Assembly (NCBI GenBank): GCA_009760855.2
Contig: WPIO01000053.1
Span: forward strand, 243,501-307,500
Source of the DNA: Cristatella mucedo
Taxonomy: Eukaryota; Bryozoa; Phylactolaemata; Cristatellidae
DNA: 64,000 nt
Direction of reading: 5' to 3'
Shown here: positions 31,415-41,961 of the stretch, in pieces
Layout of the letters: each line of letters starts with the position of its first letter
Numbering within the stretch: the first letter of the stretch is position 1
Made by a program: the position numbers and the translations under genes
The notes under the pieces: generated by a model
What the model was told of the DNA's origin: nothing
Database searches by the model: none
What the model saw: only the letters and a program-made list of their open reading frames with translations

Positions 31415-32255
31415 GATTAACAGAAATGTAGGATCTAAGTGGATTATTCTTAGATTCATTTCATTATCAGTTGTCTTTTCTCAATACATTCCATTAGGTG
31501 GTGGATTTTATATTGAAACTCAAAAATTTTTAGTAACTAAGAAATGCATATAAAATTTAAAAACTTTGATGAGTTAATAATAATAATAGAGTTGGCGCTT
31601 TATGGTGCGTTTTAAGAACGTAAAATCCGATGACTAGAGATAAATGGAGATTCGATGACTTACTTAACATATCGAAGATAATATGTTTCATCTTTTGAAG
31701 AAATCTTTAAAGCTGGTTGGCCAATGAAAGTGATGGATGTTGATAAGTTGGAAACAGGTACGAATGTTAGTATTAACCTTTATTCGTGTGGTTGTTCTGA
31801 ATCAAGAGTGTCTCCATTTCACGTTATTAAGAAATGAAATGAAAAGCCAAACAGGCATAATGATTTATTACTAATTTTTAAAGAATATATAGACCATTAT
31901 CTTTAGCTTATTAATTGTAATGCTTTATGTAGACCAATTGGTTGTGGAAGAAAACAATATTATTGTTATAATTGTTTGAATAGGTTTTTTAATAAAGAGC
32001 AGAAAGATAGTCATAAGGAATTATCTGAAGATATAAATTCCGGGTGTATTATTTATGAAATGCCTAACGACAAAACAAAGTTTATATCATTTAACTTTTT
32101 TTCGAAATATAAATATTTGTTACGCAGATTTTGATAGCACACTACAAAAGAGTAATGAAGATAATGTTTCTTCTCGCAATCTTTGCTCATCCACATAAGT
32201 TATTATCGATTGGAATGGACATGTAAAAGATACTTTCTTAGTAAAGAGAAACAGA
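31415..32255 (+). pseudogene. Polinton polymerase B N-terminal fragment (copy 2)
   Basis: Not a single open frame. The pieces read 'SQYIPLGGGFYIE' (about 31478), 'ALWCVLRT' and 'DKWRFDDLL' (about 31588-31660), 'AGWPMKVMDVDKLETG' (about 31710), 'RKQYYCYNCLNRFFNKEQ' (about 31950) and exonuclease I-like 'YADFDS' (about 32119-32136). Each matches copy 1 in order. At least three stops and two frame changes are visible. The rest of the gene (polymerase motifs A-C) is absent; the right terminal hairpin follows directly. Confidence 0.85.
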
Positions 32256-32265
32256 AAGATCTGTT

Positions 32266-32364
32266 GATGCATGTTTTTGCATTTTACGCTACGGATTTTG
32301 AAATTCTCGAGCAGACATGCGAGAGAATGAAAAATTCGTGGCGTAAAAGGTAAAACTAAACATC
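32266..32364. repeat. Right terminal hairpin of copy 2
   Basis: 'gatgcatgtttttgcatttt' to 'ggcgtaaaaggtaaaactaa'. Its reverse complement matches the left end over about 95 bp with few mismatches. The repeat also folds on itself around 'ctcgagcagacatgcgagag'. Confidence 0.87.
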
Positions 32365-32369
32365 GCTAG

Positions 32370-33000
32370 TGGTCACGCGATCGCAGTTAACCCATTGCAA
32401 TTAAATTTAGCTTAGTCAGCCCATACTATGAGGTGGTAATTAGCGCGCCCGTTGGCCGGGCGGAGTCGTGTGAGTCCGGATGGGGCGGAACAGCATTGTG
32501 GGCGTGGCCACACCCAAAGAGCAACCCCGTCAAAGCTTGAATGCCGAAAAAGTTGCAGACGATTCTTTTTGCACAGAGTTATGGCCAAGGTTGACAGACG
32601 ATTCAACATTAATCAGCCACTCCCGCGGATAGCAGATCAATTCTAAAGGCCGAGTCACCACAGCTCGTCCCAGAGCTGCCTGGCTCTCGTTCAAGCTCTT
32701 GCTCTCTCGCCACACCGGTGCTCTCTGGCTCGCTGCTCCAGGACAAAGGAGCTTTTCCCCGCCGAGCAGCTCTTGCTCCCGCTCAAATTGAATCAAAGCT
32801 GCGCTACACTCTATATAGTGCACACTCAGTGCTAGCAGCAATAGGTAGCAATAGAAATATATATAATAAGCAATAGCAATAGCTAGTAGGAAAAGCCCAA
32901 AGAATAGCCGGTATATTACGGCTGATACGAATGGCGACTTGCAGCAAACTCGCTTACAGCTTAGCATGGCCGCTCTCTGATACACAGCGATAGGCCAACC
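32370..33000. other. Unassigned stretch
   Basis: No gene or repeat recognised. The minus-strand ORF at 32530-33012 has a hydrophobic stretch but no family motif. Confidence 0.3.
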
Positions 33001-33053
33001 GTAATGGCCCACTAGGTAGGGTGGTTGCTAGGTAGGGTGGTTGCTCTGCCAGC
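33001..33053 (+). mobile_element. SINE-1 head remnant with internal duplication
   Basis: 'aatggcccactaggtagggt' is the start of SINE-1. 'ctaggtagggtggttgct' occurs twice in tandem (33011 and 33029), then the sequence passes directly into LINE-A. The B box and body are missing. Confidence 0.65.
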
Positions 33054-33935
33054 ATATCTCCCGTCGAATCAGCTCGGAATCTCGGTGTCCTATTCCAAAG
33101 CGACCTCTCGTTAGACGACCATATCAGCTCCACAGTCAAATCTGCCTATTTTCAGCTTCATAACATTGCTAAAATTCGGGCTTGCTTAGATCAGGATACC
33201 ACGTCTAAGTTGGTCCATGCATTCGTGACATCTCGTCTCGACTTCTGCAACTCACTGCTTACTGGTCTACCAGCATGTGCGATCAGGCGATTGCAGCTGG
33301 TGCAAAACTCTACAGCCAGGCTTGTCTGTCGTGAGCGTCGCAGTTGCCACATTACTCCTCTTCTCGCCGACCTGCACTGGCAACCAGTCAAGCAACGGAT
33401 TGACTTCAAGGTTTTGTCGCTCAGTTTTAGGTCCCTTCATTCTATGGCTCCAGCCTATCTCTCCGACATACTCTCCCATCAGGCCAAGCATCGTACCACC
33501 CGCTTTTCGGAATCCAACAGTCTAGAAATACCTCGTACAAACCTTAAATCCTGTGGAGACCGTGCATTTAGTTCATATGCTCCCAAAGCCTGGAACTCCC
33601 TCCCGACCTGCGTCAGAACATCCCCTGACCTGACCACATTTAAAGGGAACTTAAAAACACACCTATTTAGGACAGCATTTAGTGGGTCCCTGTGATTCGT
33701 CCTTCACGTGCTTATTGGTGCTGACACTGTGCATGCTGCCACTGACCACATTCGCATGCTGACCCTGTGCATGTCACCCCTAACCATGTTATTCATGTTG
33801 TTTGTTTATCTAGCATGATATTTCTCACCATTCAATTGCATTTCCCTTTGCAGCAAACGTAAAGCGCCTAGAAGGAGATTGAGTTCTCTGAGGGTGCTTT
33901 ATCAAGTGCATTATTATTAATATTATTATTGTTGC
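33054..33935 (+). mobile_element. LINE-A copy with intact C-terminal ORF
   Basis: 161 codons are open (33210-33695), from '[20 protein letters not shown]' to 'LKTHLFRTAFSGSL', preceded by 'NLGVLFQSDLSLDDHISS'-type sequence in another frame. A full 3' UTR, stem-loop and (ATT)n tail follow. One of the best-preserved copies. Confidence 0.9.
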
Positions 33936-34068
33936 TGAGCCGAGGTCATGGGTTCGAATCCTACTGAGGGTGATCCTGTATTGCCACTGCAAGCGGCGGC
34001 GACAGCCTCAAGGGCTCTTCTGCCGCCATACAAAAAGGGCTGTTAAATCGGCTGGTATTTGTCTATAC
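33936..34068 (+). mobile_element. SINE-1, 5' truncated
   Basis: Begins near the hairpin region; B box 'gggttcgaatcctac', body 'ctcaagggctcttctgccgc', end 'ggctgttaaatcggctggta'. It follows the (ATT)n tail of LINE-A directly. Confidence 0.8.
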
Positions 34069-35460
34069 CGCCATTTGAAGAGAGCGAATGTGGGCAGGCC
34101 CCTCCTAACAGGCCATAAGTCATGCAATGATCTCGTTCACGCAGAATCATAAATCGAGCTGCTCTCAAGCCCCGGCTTATCGCGGCTATTTCGTAAACGG
34201 CTGTCGTCATTGGAAATCCAGCCACGCGGCTTTTAATTCATAACCGAGCTTCAGCTGCCAAGTTTGTAGTTCCTAATCGCGCAACAGGTAAGCAATGCAC
34301 GCAGGAAAATAGACAAGTTCACTCAGAGGGGATTCTTGATATATTTAAAAAAAATCTCGCCGCCCTTGCTCGCCTTCGCTCTAGCTCTTAACACGACATA
34401 CGCAGTCTCGTCTCGGACAACCGCGCGATGGGACAGTTCACTAGGGCGTGCCCTGGGGCCGCGTGGGGCACCGGCAGGCTGCTAGCTTCTCCTTTTAGTC
34501 GTCAAAGCAGCCGACGGAGCGCTGTCAGTTGGTAGTGATTGCGAGATTTTGGAGGAACAACTGAAGCCATGGGTTCCATGGGACATGAAGCCAGTTAGGG
34601 GCGCTAGTAATCGACCGCGGCCCAGCGAGGGCGGTCGGTGCGCGACACAATGGGACCGGAAATGTCGCGGAAGTGTTGCTAAGCGACGTAGCCGCGGCGC
34701 CCGCTCCCTTGATTTAATTACCTGAAGTACAAAAGGTTTGTTGAAGTTAACATACTGCAGGATACCTCGTTATTATACCACATTTCTTTTTCTCCACAGC
34801 GTTTCATTGGCTGGTGAGCGCCCGTTTCGCCGACAGTAGCTTGTCGGCCGGCACTGTAACCCGAGCTGTTGCGTTCTTGCTTTACGTCGCCGGGCCGTGG
34901 CGACGTCAGTCGGTGTCTCCCCGTATGCGGTTCGTTTCAAGGATGGCTGGCAGCGGTGAAGCGGTAACAATATTTGGCTGTGTCGGAGTTTGAATTTCAT
35001 CTCTATTTCACTTCGCAGGTTCCCAGGCGCCCCCTGCGCGTGTAGACTGTTATGCGGAGGCGGGGGTGTGGATGAGACAGTGGCAGCAATTGCTTCTTCG
35101 CGTTCAGGTTGTTCGATGTACAGATTGTTAGGTTGTTTCCTCGAGGGTATGAGAGCCTATCTCAGGATATAGATTCGCTACCTGGAGCTTTGCGGTTCTT
35201 CTAAAATCAGCCTTTAGTGCGGTTATGAGCCGCTAGTCAACGTGCCATGCCTAGTCGCGAGTACCAAGCTAGGAGTGTACAGGCTGACTGCATTGATCCG
35301 CCGCCAGGCCCCGGCGGCCCAGCCTGGAGCCTGCGTCAGCTTTGGCTTCTCCGTTCATGGCCGAGTCAGTTTTGCTTTCAATTACCTTCTTGTTGACGAA
35401 CGCCAGGTTTGATCCGAAGGGATCTTTTTCCTGCCGTGATGATCATAGTGGAATGCTCAT
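34069..35460. other. Unassigned, partly GC-rich stretch
   Basis: Short open frames at 34773-35000 (minus) and 34990-35172 (plus) show no family motif. No gene is supported. Confidence 0.3.
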
Positions 35461-35853
35461 CCTACCACTGAGCATAATAATAATAATAATAATAATAGTA
35501 ATAATAATCATTTGTTATCGCACCCTCAGAGAACAGAACTTAATCTCTCTCCGGGCACTTTAAAGTTGCTGTATAGGAAGCATGATCGAATGGTTAGTGG
35601 AAGCATGCTCAATGAATAACAAGCATAACACGGTTAGAGGTGACGTGCACATGGGTCCACATGCAAATATGGTTAATGGTAGCATGTACAATTTCAGCAC
35701 GCATAATCACAAGCGTGTTATGCGTGTTTTTGCTGTTCATTGTTACCAATGACCGTATAATCATGCTTCTTTTATTGTAGACTAAAGTGACTCGAAAGAG
35801 ATTAAGTTCTCTGTGGCCACCATACAAATTGTTATTGTTTTTATTATTATTAC
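35461..35853. mobile_element. Two LINE-A tails in head-to-head inverted arrangement
   Basis: 35461-35708 is a minus-strand 3' tail, with (ATA)n at its low end. 35709-35853 is a plus-strand 3' tail ending in (ATT)n. They meet in the middle of their 3' UTRs ('cataatcacaagcgtgttat'), forming an interrupted palindrome of about 390 bp. Confidence 0.8.
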
Positions 35854-36233
35854 CACTTCAGCACATTAACAGTTGCCGATCTTCAGTTTGTCGGCGTGCA
35901 TTTCGCTTAGTTGTCCTGCTATATTAAGTGAGTTATATGAATTATACGAGTTATATGAATCCTTGCCGGGTCTGCCTATAAAGTTCAGGTTGTTCGATAC
36001 GAACAGTTTCTTGCTAAATACCGGCACTGACCGTGTAGCTAATTTATGACTGGTCATGATTTTTACATCGCATCAAGCGGCAGTGAATGCATTTTAGGAG
36101 TCTATCTGCGGCTGTAATTGCTTTCAATCTTGCCTAAGATGTGAATTATGTAAAAACCATCCGAAACCTGAATGACCGATTTGCCTCTCAAACCTTAGGG
36201 CTGCGATCAGCTTATATGTGCTGACCTCAACTT
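35854..36233. other. Unassigned stretch
   Basis: Contains short 'gagttatatgaat' direct repeats near 35930-35960. No gene seen. Confidence 0.3.
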
Positions 36234-36302
36234 TCTGTCATTGCTCGCTTCCTGTCATTGCTCGCTTCATGTCATTGCTAGCTTCCTGTCATTGCTCACT
36301 TC
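36234..36302. repeat. 17-bp tandem repeat, four units
   Basis: 'tgtcattgctcgcttcc' repeated four times with one or two changes per unit. Confidence 0.9.
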
Positions 36303-36396
36303 CTGTCCGTCTTAACCTCTGTAGATACTTCTTATTCTTCTGCTCCCTGCTTGGTTGGAGGGATATTTGGAGAGACATTCACAAGACCTGTTGGAC

Positions 36397-36573
36397 CAGT
36401 TGTTCTCAACCTTCCTAATGCCACGACCCTTTAATACAGTTCATCACGTTGTGGCGACCCTCAACTAGTGATCAAAATGTGGAAACTTGTGTTTTTCGAT
36501 GGTCTTAGGCGACCCCTGTGAAAGGGTCGTTCGACCCTCAAAGGGGTCGCGACCCACAGATTGGTAACCACTG
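36397..36573 (+). mobile_element. SPIN-like hAT miniature transposon
   Basis: 177-bp element starting 'cagttgttctcaaccttcct' and ending 'cagattggtaaccactg'. It is flanked by an 8-bp target duplication TGTTGGAC (36389-36396) / TGTTGGGC (36574-36581), the hAT signature length. Terminal repeats follow the CAGNGGTTCTCAACC pattern. The inner blocks 'ggtcttaggcgacccctgtg' and 'aaaggggtcgcgacccacag' are those I know from SPIN/URR1-type non-autonomous hAT elements of tetrapods. No coding capacity. Confidence 0.88.
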
Positions 36574-36581
36574 TGTTGGGC

Positions 36582-36965
36582 TGTCACACGATCTGGTATA
36601 GTCGGGAATATAAATTTATGTTATCTGTACACATTATTTTGAATATGCAGTACGTATGTTCCATATCTACGCTTATCGTTTAAGTGGACGTCGTTGCTGA
36701 TTTGCTAGCTGGCATTAACTTATGGAAAGAGGGCACACGAGAATATAAATGTGGATGTCAAAATGCATTTCTTTGTTTTAAAGTAAATTCAAGTGAGTCA
36801 GACCAATAAGTGATTAAGAACCGCACTTTAAAGCTTAGCCTTGAATAACCCAAAACTCAAAGAAAGCATGGTAGTGACGTATTAAGCATATTTTGAATTG
36901 TTATTCATTTTTCTTCCTATTTGAATTTTCCTGTCTTAAAAATACTGGAAGATTGCACATCGGTA
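36582..36965. other. Unassigned stretch
   Basis: AT-rich; nothing recognised. Confidence 0.3.
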
Positions 36966-37435
36966 ATAATAATAATAATATTATTATTATTAACAATATA
37001 TTTGATATAGCATCCCTCAGAGAATTCAATCTCTTTCTAGGCACTTAATATTTGCTGCAGAAGAAGCACGATCGAGTGGTTAGTGGTAGCATGCTCGATA
37101 AACAACAAGAGTAACATGGTTAGGGGTGACATGCGCAGGGTCAGCATGCAAGTTTGGTTAGCGGCAGCATGCACAGTAGCAGCAGGTATAAGCACATATT
37201 TAAGATTCTTTTGTAATGTGGTCAAGCCAGGAGATTTCGTGACGCAAGTCGGAAGTGAGTTCCTCGCTTTATGAGCATGCGAACTAAAGGTCTCTAAAAG
37301 ATTTGAGGTTTGAACTAAGTATAAGTAAACGATTAGATTTCGAAAGATGGGTGGTACGATGCTTAGCCTGGTGGTGGTGTTGATCTGATAGGTAGGCTGG
37401 AACCAAAGAATGAAGAGACATAAAAGTGAGTGCTG
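36966..37435 (-). mobile_element. LINE-A 3' fragment
   Basis: (TTA)n at the low end, stem-loop, 3' UTR, then decayed C-terminal coding ('ALTFMSLHSLVPAYLSDQHH') up to about 37435. Confidence 0.8.
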
Positions 37436-37469
37436 AAACCTTGCAGGGGTTAAAACATTGTGAGCTCGT

Positions 37470-37935
37470 TCTGTGAGTATCGTTCCTGTGCTCCTTCGGC
37501 ACGTCTATCTGAAATGCTTGCTCCTCAAGCTTCCCATCGATCGCTTCCGTCCAATCCGGTGAATCTCCTTCGAGATATTTTTGTGGCTGAGCCATGGCTC
37601 TGCCAAAAGCAAAAGTCCTTTGGAGACCTTGCCTTCGGCACTCGTGTACCTAAAGCCGTGAGCTTGCTATCGGCCGATGACCTCTGACTTGGCCGAATTC
37701 AAAAGGAAGTCAAACAAGCCCGGCTAATCCTTGCAACAATCGCTTTGACCTTGTGAACTCTCCTCTGTGCACATGTACGCGAGTGCTCGTGCGTGTTGAG
37801 TGTGTGCTGCAATTGTGGGAGTTACTCTCACTGGCCATCTCATGTGTATGCTTTCTTTTCAATGAATGCGAGGTGCTAAGACCGAGGTGTGGTTGTCTTA
37901 GCTCACGATGCAAATGTATTAGTATCATTATTATC
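37470..37935 (+). mobile_element. Diverged LINE-A relative
   Basis: 'KSFGDLAFGTRVPKAVSLLS' matches the LINE-A C-terminal block '[20 protein letters not shown]'. A different 3' UTR and an ATT-rich end follow ('agtatcattattatcataat'). Probably an older or distinct subfamily. Confidence 0.6.
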
Positions 37936-37979
37936 ATAATCGTAGTAGGATACAGGCTCTTAGTTTTAGTTCAACATGT

Positions 37980-38280
37980 CGTGTAGCCAGGTGATGGCGT
38001 CACGTCAGTCGGCAGCAAGTTGCTGGCTCAAACATGTGGGCGCTGAAGGCACCCGAGGTCTGAAACTCGTTTGACGTTGATTTGAGGTGCAGCTAAATGT
38101 CAAGAGACAGGTAGCAGGTGGAGATGACAATGGACGCCCGGGGAGTGAGCAGAGCAGAGAAGATCGGGCAGGAGGTCGGAGGTCAGGATAAATGAGGCAG
38201 TAGCTTGAAGTCGATGATGCCGCTGCTCTCTGGTGAACCCGTGCTGGTCGTAGAGAAGTTTGCGACCTCGATGAGTATCT
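37980..38280 (-). mobile_element. Diverged LINE-A relative
   Basis: The minus-strand sequence aligns loosely with the LINE-A C-terminal coding region, including positions equivalent to 'KQRIDFK' and the '[10 protein letters not shown]' block. It has many changes and no 3' tail. Confidence 0.45.
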
Positions 38281-39302
38281 TACCGTGCTGGCAGCAAGAC
38301 ACCAAAATGTAACCAAGAAGCCAAATATAACAAATAAAATATATAAGGAAAAAATATAATCAGATATAAAAATATGATATAATAAATATAATGTAACTAT
38401 AAAAAAGAAAGCAAACTGTATGGGAACCAGACTTCCGTGCAGGGTGCAGCAGTGGCTGCGGAGCCATCTTTGACCGCGCCCCCTCCCCCCCCACCGGAGA
38501 AGCCGCACTATTCGATACTAGCTGCACGTGGTCCTTTTTATTTTTTTCCAGGTCCTGCTCGGCAGCATGTGCTAGCTGCTCCGCTTGCCGAGGTCCGGTG
38601 CCTGACGGCTGCGCGCTGGCCACGGCGCAGAGCGAGGAAGGGCCAGGAGCCTGAAGCTTAACTATACAACAGCTCTACCTCGGCTCGTGAGTGCTGTACC
38701 ACTTCGGTGCCTGCGTGCCCTCCCTTCGAGTGAGCCCTCTAGCTTCGAGGGAGCTCTCTAGCTTCGAGGGACTTTGCAGGTGCAAGCAGCCAGCGCTTGC
38801 ACCTGCGATGTTCGCCTAGATTGTGTGCAGGAGTGTCGGTGCAGCTGGGTGTCGGTGTAATCAAAATTGGCCACCGAGTCAAATATGCAAAGATCTTAAG
38901 GCGACTTTCTTTACTCTTTAGCTCCGCATTATCTCAAGGCAGCGCGTCTCTCGCGCCTCTTTGCAGCACCTTCGCTCAGTCAAAGGTCGGTGGAAGCAGC
39001 CGACTAGTCGGTGGACCAAGAGTGCCTGCAGGCAAATGCAGGCGCACTGCAGCAGGACCGGTCTCTAAAGGACGTGAGGCTAGTGAGAGCCACTGCTAAA
39101 TGACCGAGTATCACGAGTGCATAAGGCTAGTGGGTGATGCCCAAGGCATAATTTGCATAGGTAGGTAAGCAGGAGCAAGACAATGAAGCGAGTAACCTGA
39201 TCTTCAAGTCAATGTACTGTACTTGATGGAGGCAAGCCAGCGTAGCTTTTAGTTCAGCCGGAAGTGATGCAGTCTCCATAATTTTCAGATTGAAGAAGTA
39301 AA
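38281..39302. other. Unassigned stretch
   Basis: AT-rich at 38320-38405, then GC-rich. Short ORFs lack family motifs. Confidence 0.3.
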
Positions 39303-39575
39303 GCATAATAATTATAACTATAAAAATACATTTGGATAACCCCCTCAGAGATTTTTGTCTTGTGCTAGGCACTTTACATTTGCTGCCAAGGAAGCATGAT
39401 CGAATGGTGAATGGTAGCATGCTCTATATCAACAAGCTTAGTCTAGTTAGAGGTGACATGGACAGGGTAAGCAAGCATAACATGGTTAGAGGCCACATGC
39501 ACAGTGTCAGCACGGATAAGCACACAAAGGACGACTCACAAGGATCCACTAAATGCTGTTGTAAATAGAAGCATC
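39303..39575 (-). mobile_element. LINE-A 3' tail
   Basis: Stem-loop with changes, 3' UTR 'cacagtgtcagcacggataa', and the last codons of the ORF. It includes a partial internal duplication ('agcaagcataacatggttag'). Confidence 0.8.
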
Positions 39576-40429
39576 ACTAATTTGTCTCTATTACGTAAGA
39601 CCTCCTTGAGGGTCCGTGGATTGCTTCTCTACGGCAAGCAAGCTGAAGACAAGTCTATCGGATTAGCAATCGCAGGAATCTGGTGCAGGTAGTTAATTTA
39701 GAAATGTTCGCATCACCTTCACAAGTCTCTCTCTCTCTCCCCCCCCACTGCTCAAAGCCTCAGCTGTGCCAAATGCCACTTTTTAATCTGCCACCGTGGT
39801 CATTCAAAGTTTTGAAAAGAGCACAGTTAGACACGCCTGCGTTTGCAGACGGTTTCTAACAGCTGGCTGCACTTCCGTCCAATCACTAGGGGCATGGCCT
39901 CAGTTCCCTAAAGCAATGGCTGCTGCCCAGCTTCCACCAGAGAAGCAGCACCGTATATTCACGACGGCCAGGTATGACCTGTCACGTGTCATCCGTTCGT
40001 CTGCCATAGCATGCACCAGTCTTGTAGCTCTGCTTGCATTATGTACAAGCCGGCGACAGCCTTGAGCTGCTGTAGCCTGCACTGTAATCACGTGGTTCCT
40101 CGTGTGGTGACCTCTGCATTGCTCTAACCAGTCTTTTGCCAGAAGTCTTACCTGGTTTGAAGGCTTCAATGTTCACCAGAGCTGTCTCCATCAAATAGAT
40201 GTCGTCTGCTTTCCCCCGATTGCATCCTGCGCTCAGTCTTGTATCGTGGTCTGTGCATGTGCACTGCATCGTGTCTGTCCCTTGCAGCTGAGCACCTAAC
40301 ATAGCACCCGCCATCGCATAGCACACACAGGCAAGCAAGAATTGCCAATGCTAGAATAAAAGTGCTTGCTCCTAATCATAGTCATGTGATTCGAGCGACT
40401 TCCAGACTAGTTGTGCCTCGAGAGCGGCC
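39576..40429. other. Unassigned stretch upstream of CCDC60
   Basis: No repeat or gene recognised. Confidence 0.3.
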
Positions 40430-40515
40430 TCTCATGGAGAGCGGCGTGTCACCGAGAGCGTTCTCTCACCGAGAGCGTCTCTCACTGAGAGCAAGCATCA
40501 TCTCACCAAGAGCTG
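40430..40515. repeat. CTCTC/GAGAG short inverted-repeat array
   Basis: Four to five imperfect units of about 20 bp ('ctctcaccgagagcgttctc'), each a small palindrome of CTCTC and GAGAG. Confidence 0.7.
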
Positions 40516-40639
40516 CCGCACACGGAAAGTGTCCTCTCTCACGCTGATTTTCGCTTTGCTATTCGAGCCGACCAGCAACTGTCTTGTCTTGTGCTTGGTT
40601 AGTCAGTGCTACTGAAGCAGCGCACTACTTTCTCTGGGT

Positions 40640-41085
40640 CCGGCACGTGCACAGGCATGCACGTGTGCACGCACACGCTCATGCACAGAGACACTCGCCC
40701 ATGCACATGATGCATGTGCATGTACCTGGGCTTGTCTCGGTGTACACGTGCACGCGCCAGAGCGAACGTCTGCGCAGGGGGGGGGGAGAGCTCCCTACCG
40801 AACCGCACGCAGACCCGCCGTGGCACTCATACACGTAGGCATGCCTGCCCGAGTCCCTCGTGCCAGCAGTGTGCCGTAGCGCTGCGTGAGCGTGAGGTAG
40901 CGCTGCGGCTTGCTTCTCTTGCAATGATTCTGGCAAAGAGGTGTGCAGGTAAAGGGTGCATTCGTACGCCTGCTCATTCGCGTGTGCACGTGACATGCGC
41001 AGGCATGCGCGTGACATGCGCAGGCATGCGCAGGCATGCACGTGACATGCGCAGGCACGCACGTGACATGCGCAGGCATGTCCGA
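40640..41085. repeat. Alternating purine-pyrimidine CACGTG/GCATGC-rich tract upstream of CCDC60
   Basis: Two clusters (40640-40755 and 40975-41085) of 'gcatgcacgtgtgcacgc' and 'cgtgacatgcgcaggcatgc' type units. They include several CACGTG E-box-like palindromes and a repeated unit of about 19 bp in the second cluster. They lie 200-650 bp before the first recognised CCDC60 ATG and may be part of its promoter. Confidence 0.65.
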
Positions 41086-41284
41086 CCGGTGCAATTCGAT
41101 GCTCACGAAATGTCGTCCATTAAGCATAGGCACTCGGAGGTCTGACTCGGAGGTCGAGCTCGGCCAGCCATTGCCGCTGCTCGCAGGTGTCTTCCGACGG
41201 CTCGCTCACTCACTCGTCGCATGCCCTCGCAGGCTGGTCACTTGCTCACGCCCGCGCTCTCGCAGGCTGGTCAGGAAGATAAAC

Positions 41285-41608
41285 ATGCAGCTGCACAGGC
41301 ACGACTACTGGGGCGACAGCGTACCCGGTCGGCCGGCAGAGCTCGCCTACGTCAAGCAGGTGCCACCGCCCATCGGAGCAGAGCGCAAAGGAGCCAGGAT
41401 CCTGGCGCGCACGTTCCAGCCTGCCGTGTACAACCCGTCGCTGCCCACGCGCGAGGAGGTGTGGCAGGGAAGCTACGCTCGGCGGCAGGCACAGATGGGC
41501 GGCCAGGGCTTCATGTCGGTCGTCTACGAGCCGTACAAGTCGGTTGGCCATCCGGTCCATCTGGACAGCGAGCTGCTCGTGACCACCGCGCTCGGACTGC
41601 CAGCCAAG
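41285..41608 (+). CDS. CCDC60: CCDC60 first recognised coding exon
   Basis: CCDC60 is a DUF4698-family coiled-coil protein of unclear biochemical role. The ATG at 41285 ('MQLHRHDYWGDSVPGRPAEL') is preceded by acceptor-like 'cccgcgctctcgcag' (ending 41265), so a non-coding 5' exon is possible. The frame is also open upstream to 41036 but is repeat-derived there. The exon encodes 108 residues including 'ARTFQPAVYNPSLPTREEVW' and 'YKSVGHPVHLDSELLVTTAL', and ends in phase 0 at AAG|GTAACG. N-terminal similarity to the vertebrate protein is weak; assignment comes from the later exons that splice in frame. Confidence 0.7.
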
Positions 41609-41614
41609 GTAACG

Positions 41615-41726
<112 letters not shown>

Positions 41727-41961
41727 CTGCCGTCACGTGACCACGTCGTCACGTGACAGTGCTGTCACGCGACCATGGATTGACTGCTCGTGGTAGCAGG
41801 AGATGGTACATGCTCTCACGTAAATGATAATATTGGCAGCACTTAAACATGCTTAAATACTAACTTGGAATAACCAATAACAAAACCATAACCAAATAGC
41901 CAAGTTGGATATAGTATCCATGCTTAAGCAGGCCTAAGTTTTTGCAATGTTAGATAACCTA

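Larger units (their letters stand above)
29698..32369 (+). mobile_element. Polinton-like element, copy 2: 2.67-kb deletion derivative with hairpin ends
   Basis: Bounded by inverted copies of a roughly 100-bp hairpin sequence (29702-29800 and 32266-32364). CTAG occurs at 29698-29701 and 32366-32369, outside both ends. The inside is AT-rich and carries remnants of the same upstream ORF and polymerase N-terminus as copy 1, then stops soon after exonuclease I. A LINE-A (30684-31414) has inserted. Removing it leaves about 1.9 kb, far below a full Polinton, so this is an internally deleted, non-autonomous copy. Confidence 0.82.
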
